Shown piece by piece: positions 59,785 to 64,000 of a DNA stretch of 64,000 nt. The notes beneath the pieces were generated by a model, which saw only the letters and a list, made by a program, of their open reading frames with translations, was not told the origin of the DNA and made no database searches. Position 1 is the first letter of the stretch. The number at the start of each line of letters is the position of its first letter. This stretch comes from Colias croceus (lineage: Eukaryota > Arthropoda > Insecta > Lepidoptera > Pieridae). Where the stretch lies: positions 2,368,501 to 2,432,500 of the forward strand of contig NC_059564.1 of NCBI RefSeq assembly GCF_905220415.1, given 5' to 3'. Made by a program: the position numbers and the translations under genes.

Positions 59785-60517
59785 GGGCCGATTTTTCAAT
59801 GCCCAGATAAACAGCTATATAGACTTTATTCTTCAGTTAACAAAATATTCAATTTTTCAATAGACGAATAGGACTTATCTATCGAATAACTACGTTATTT
59901 GAGGAATAAATCTATCTGCTGCTCCAACGGCCAGATAGCGTGCTATTCGACGATTAGACGTTTGAGTTGACAACTGACGCGTCAAATTTGGGATATTTTC
60001 GTATGTAATAACATAGAGCGTAGAATTTTTACAATAAAGCCTCTTTCTATAAAATAATTATCAATTAAAATCATATTGAAATTGATGTTTTTGATAGTAC
60101 CTACTGATGATCATGCCATTGAAAATTTGCCAGACGCTGCCTTTATGTCGTTTCCATCGTAAAATATATAAATTTTAACACAAATTTAATCAAAACTCTT
60201 TACTTGAATCAAAACAATAATCAACAATCATAGAACACAAGATAAACTTAAAATGCACTCCTGACGTGAGTCATAATGACGGTTGTTGACATATTGCAAG
60301 TTGACTCTATCCCGCTCTAACCTGACTAATTTAATATGTTTGTTTCGCCACTCCAAGAGCAGAGCTGCCAATATGGAAATATTTGGTCAGATAGTTATTC
60401 ATCAAATAAATCACGATTGAAAAATAGGCGAGCCGTTATGAGTTAGATAAGCAATTGAATAAATCTATTCGAGGGGTAGTTATTAGACTGTTTATCTGGG
60501 CATTGAAAAATCGGCCC
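59785..60517. mobile_element. 733 bp non-autonomous element with TAA target duplication
   Basis: The ends GGGCCGATTTTTCAATGCCC and the exact inverse continue through AGATAAACAG (about 30 bp). TAA flanks both sides (59782-59784 and 60518-60520), consistent with a PIF/Harbinger-type mover. There is no ORF of note inside. Confidence 0.85.
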
Positions 60518-60662
60518 TAAGAAAAATGAATATTATTCTTATTGTTTGCAACACTTAATGGGTGTTCCACTTCTATTGGTCATATTGTGATGTCTATAGC
60601 AAAGTATATCTCCTGAATAAATAAAGAAAACGACGTGTGACACTCGGGGACTGCCGCGGTAA

Positions 60663-60800
60663 AGCTATTGCATGCTATGCCCTCAAGCCACACCTCTGCC
60701 CGTCGGAGTGGGGAGCGTGAGGTTTTTTTCGTTACGGAATTTCTCGATTGGGTCCCCGCTCTCAAGGCCCGCGAACCGCGATAGAAGCTATGCAATAGCT
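60663..60800. mobile_element. 138 bp GC-rich MITE with TAA target duplication
   Basis: The ends AGCTATTGCATGCTATG and the inverse of AGCTATTGCATAGCTT lie next to TAA on both sides (60660-60662 and 60801-60803). The interior is GC-rich. The 78-codon reverse ORF here is a by-product. Confidence 0.65.
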
Positions 60801-61188
60801 TAACAATCCAACACAAAAATAAATTTTCAATGCGTTCCTGAGATTAGCTCATTGAAACAACCACTTATACTTTATAGTATGTGTATAGAATTTATGTAAT
60901 GAAGTATTTGATTTTTGAGCCATAAAGTGGCGACAAATTTTCCCAGATTCTGGCAATGCCTATTTATCGATTACCTCAGAATTTCCTGTGCGACACGTAT
61001 ACCACATAGGCACCCTAACCACTAAGCCAAGTCTAAAATTATTCGTAACCCTAGCTAGCGTAAAGTATCGTATTACATCTGACAGCTACAAGCGTAGGTC
61101 ATGCTGTACTGGTTTTATCCATATTGGTATAAAGCTGAAGAGTTTGTTTGTTTGTATTCGGAACATGCTTATATCTATACTATTACTA

Positions 61189-61418
61189 GCTTTCCGCCCG
61201 CGGCTTCGCCCGCGTTTTGAAAAAAAAACCCGTGTATTTCCCGTTCCCGTGGGATTTCCGGGATGAAACCTAACCTATGTGTTAATCCAAGTTAGTAGTT
61301 ACCTTCTATATGTGTGCTAAATTTCATTGTAATCGGTTCAGTAGTTCAGTAGTTGCGTGAATGACACACACAAACACACATCCTCACAAATTTTCGCATT
61401 TATAACACATATAAGTAG
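61189..61418 (-). repeat. Family B repeat
   Basis: Full-length reverse copy starting CTAGCTTTCCGCCCGCGGCT. Confidence 0.87.
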
Positions 61419-61423
61419 GATTA

Positions 61424-61607
61424 TTTTAATATTATAAGTTTGTTTGTTTGTTTGAAGGAGCTAATCTCAGAAACTACTGGGCTGATTTGAAAAATAATTT
61501 CGGTGTTAGAATGCCTATGTATCGAGGAAGGCTTGTAGGCTATATATTATCACGCTAAGACCAATAGGAGCGGAGCATTGCGGGTAAAACCGCAGAGCAC
61601 AGCTAGT
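61424..61607 (+). repeat. Family A repeat
   Basis: Complete copy ending GAGCACAGCTAGT. A 40 bp fragment of the same family start lies at 61122-61160. Confidence 0.85.
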
Positions 61608-61999
61608 ATACTATAATATCAACGATTACCATAAACACATGAAACCGTAGATCATGCTGTGCTGGTTTCATAAAAATGTAAGTAAACAAATGATTAGTGA
61701 ATTTACGTAAACATGAGATAGTGTTTGGGGTAGGTTTGGTTTATTGGGGAAACCTTACAAGTCTGCTAATAATATTATAAATGCGAAAGTGTAGTTAATT
61801 GTCTTTCTTTTGTGTGACGTCAAATAAGCTAAATCATTCAGACAATGACGACCTTAGTTAAAAGCGTTTTTGACTAAAAGCAAAGGGCACGCTCTTTTTT
61901 TAACTAATTATCTTTTTAGACTTTGATACGATACTTGATTAGTTATTTGTACGACCGATACCAAATCAAAAATTTTAAATTACATGCGTATGCAATACT

Positions 62000-62190
62000 T
62001 ATAGCTGCTCGCTCGGTTTCACCCCCGTGGCTCCACTCCTGTTGGTCGTAGCGTGATGATATACCTATAGCCTTCCTTGATAAATGGGCTATCTAACACC
62101 GAAAAAATTTTTCCAATGGGACCAGCAGTTCCCGAGATTAGCGCGTTCAAACAAACAAACAAACTCTTCAGCTTTATAATATTAGTATAG
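62000..62190 (-). repeat. Family A repeat
   Basis: Reverse-oriented full copy starting GCTGCTCGCTCGGTTTCACC. Confidence 0.85.
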
Positions 62191-62705
62191 ATTAATTACC
62201 ACATTTTGTATAGAGAAATTAATAAAATTGAAAAGAAAGGTTTTCCCCATACTATCCGCTTAGAGACATACATTTCCTGTCTCAAACAGTAGCCATAATA
62301 TTATCAGCTATTGAGATTACACTAATCCTCTGTTATTCCAATATTGATAACAGATCAAGTGTTAACGAAATATTTACTGAACGCATAGTATAGTACGCGT
62401 CACGTAAAAAGAACGCTGGATGAAAGTGATGGGGTGTGTTTGCGCATGGATCGAGTTTTGCACGAAAGCTATGCGTCGATTATTTTATTTTTGAACTAGG
62501 CTCGCGAATCGTGGCTTCGCAACTACCTATTTGTTATTCTTTATAACACCAAATAGACCGATAAATCGCCAATGCGCAGCTTCCGTCAGCCATCCGTCAG
62601 CGTTCTTTTTACTTGACGCGACTTATAGTAGCGTAGTTAGTGACAAAATAAGTATACCTAATATCAAGTTATATAACTAAAAAGCAAGCTCATGAAATTA
62701 TATTG

Positions 62706-62915
62706 TACTACCTTGCCGCCCGCGGCTTCGCCCGCCTTTTTAAAGAAAAACCCGCATAGTTCCCGTTCCCGTGGGATTTCCGGGATAAAATATATCCTAT
62801 GTGTTAATCCAAGTTACCTTCTATATGTGTGCTAAATTTCATTGTAATCGTAACAAACACACACATACACATCCTCACAAACTTTCGCATTTAGGTAGGA
62901 AGTAGGATAGGTAGT
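62706..62915 (-). repeat. Family B repeat
   Basis: Reverse copy with the CCGTTCCCGTGGGATTTCCG core intact. Confidence 0.85.
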
Positions 62916-63767
62916 AGGATTGTCATCGATCCTCTTTGTACTAGGGACGGCGCAAACAGGCCACCAACCACAGCCACCACTCGCTACTGAAGAAAAAAAT
63001 TGTCAAGTGGCTGTCGCTGGTCACTATTGGCTGTGATCGTTGGCTAAATCTAAATCTGTTCTGTGATGAACTACCTAGGTAATAATTCGTTTTTACAAAA
63101 ATAAAAAATTTAAAAGTACCTACTTACCTGGGTCTTAGTATCCAATGCTTAACACATCAGCTGAATTCTATATTTTTTTATTATGCGACTGTCATTCGAG
63201 TAAAAAAATCTAGGGACGGATGATCAAATTAACAATAACCCATAGAATTAACAAAAAATAAATTGTAGTGCAGAATTTTTTTATTAAATTCCATCCTTGA
63301 TCTAATGATACACCTCTATTAAAATACACCCCCTTATAGGACCGTTAAGAAGAGAGATAGAACGTGCACAAGAAATATTATAAATTACTACATTCATACA
63401 ATCGATAAAGATGAAGAATGACCCTGGCCTGGCATCGGGTAAAAAATAGCAGGAAATATTAGCACAAAATAACTAGACATAGTTAGTTAGTAGTTAGTCG
63501 TTTTTTTTTTCATAAAAGGTTGAATAACGTACATATTTGATTAAAATTAAAATTTTCGTAATAATATTTGAGACGGATGAATTAATTGATATTAAAGATA
63601 ATTTTTGAACTAACTACATAATGAGGTGTCTATGTACATCCTAATCCTTTTAACTTAAAGTAAAAGTCTGTGAGGATGGATGAATATTTGTTGTTCTCTC
63701 GCGAAAAAATTACTGGACAAATTCGGATGGATTTTTGCAATATTATAGGTTATAAATCAGAATAACA

Positions 63768-63939
63768 AATCTATAATATAAAAATGAATCCCAAAATGTG
63801 TTGGTAAGCGCATAACTTGAGAACGGCTGAACCGATTTCGTTAATTCTTTTTTATTATATTCCTTGAAGTACGAGTATGGTTCTTATGTAGAGAAAACGT
63901 AAATATGTACCACGGGCGAAGCCGGGGCGGACTGCTAGT
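63768..63939 (+). repeat. Family C repeat
   Basis: Near-complete forward copy ending GGGGCGGACTGCTAGT. Confidence 0.83.
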
Positions 63940-64000
63940 TAGCGATAAAAATATCTTGATTTTGCCCGCGTGAGTCCGCTAGTGCGGTGAATCAAGAAAA

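Larger units (their letters stand above)
56701..64000. other. Intron or intergenic DNA downstream of the Rab-like exon
   Basis: No coding exon is supported in this 7.3 kb. It holds many short interspersed repeats of families A, B and C, two TAA-flanked inverted-repeat elements (59785-60517 and 60663-60800), and AT-rich filler between. The ORF at 60988-61266 reads across family A and B repeats and is not a gene. Confidence 0.6.

Noticed and set aside
60988..61266. 92-codon ORF
   Set aside because: It spans fragments of family A and B repeats.
57000..64000. Search for the second exon of the Rab-like gene
   Set aside because: GGGTAAAAC matches belong to family A repeats and are not a P-loop exon.

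Overview
The window looks like lepidopteran (moth or butterfly) nuclear DNA. It is strongly AT-rich, its coding sequence is split by canonical GT-AG introns, and it is full of short interspersed repeats ending in a 'GCGAAGCC...GCTAGT' motif of the kind common in Lepidoptera. That taxonomic call is inference from repeat style and protein similarity; no species can be read from the sequence.

The main host gene is a four-exon Mnx/exex-type homeobox gene on the + strand: exons 17107-17512, 18817-19020, 31855-32012 and 34110-34442, 366 codons plus stop. It has an N-terminal FxIDxLL-type repressor motif, a conserved LEWLARTG block and a homeodomain interrupted by an intron between positions 44 and 45. 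A short upstream ORF precedes the start, and a GC-rich stretch near 10.8-11.2 kb may be its promoter and a non-coding first exon. Its 12.8 kb second intron holds many short repeats.

The most unusual structure is a complete-looking PIF/Harbinger DNA transposon at 45196-49593, with 39 bp perfect terminal inverted repeats and TTA flanks. It carries a DDE transposase on the - strand (417 aa, 2 exons) and a MADF-domain partner protein on the + strand (418 aa, 3 exons). The two genes are interlocked: each has an exon inside the other's intron, the two facing splice acceptors produce exons overlapping by 4 bp, and coding sequence alternates strands with almost no gap.

Other candidate genes are a spliced 60-codon ORF of unknown function (43043-43570), one or two THAP zinc-finger first-exon fragments (39016, 40633), and the first coding exon of a Rab-like small GTPase (56658-56700) whose remaining exons lie beyond the window.

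Mobile DNA also includes a hAT non-autonomous element with an 8 bp target duplication (55590-56495), a 5'-truncated non-LTR reverse transcriptase fragment (about 53560-54620), several TAA-flanked MITEs, three copies of a palindrome-rich element (1467, 13869, 32983), and a 1.04 kb inverted-repeat element at 11464-12501 studded with a 'GGCATCTATCC'-like motif. I saw no CRISPR array, rRNA gene or convincing tRNA gene.
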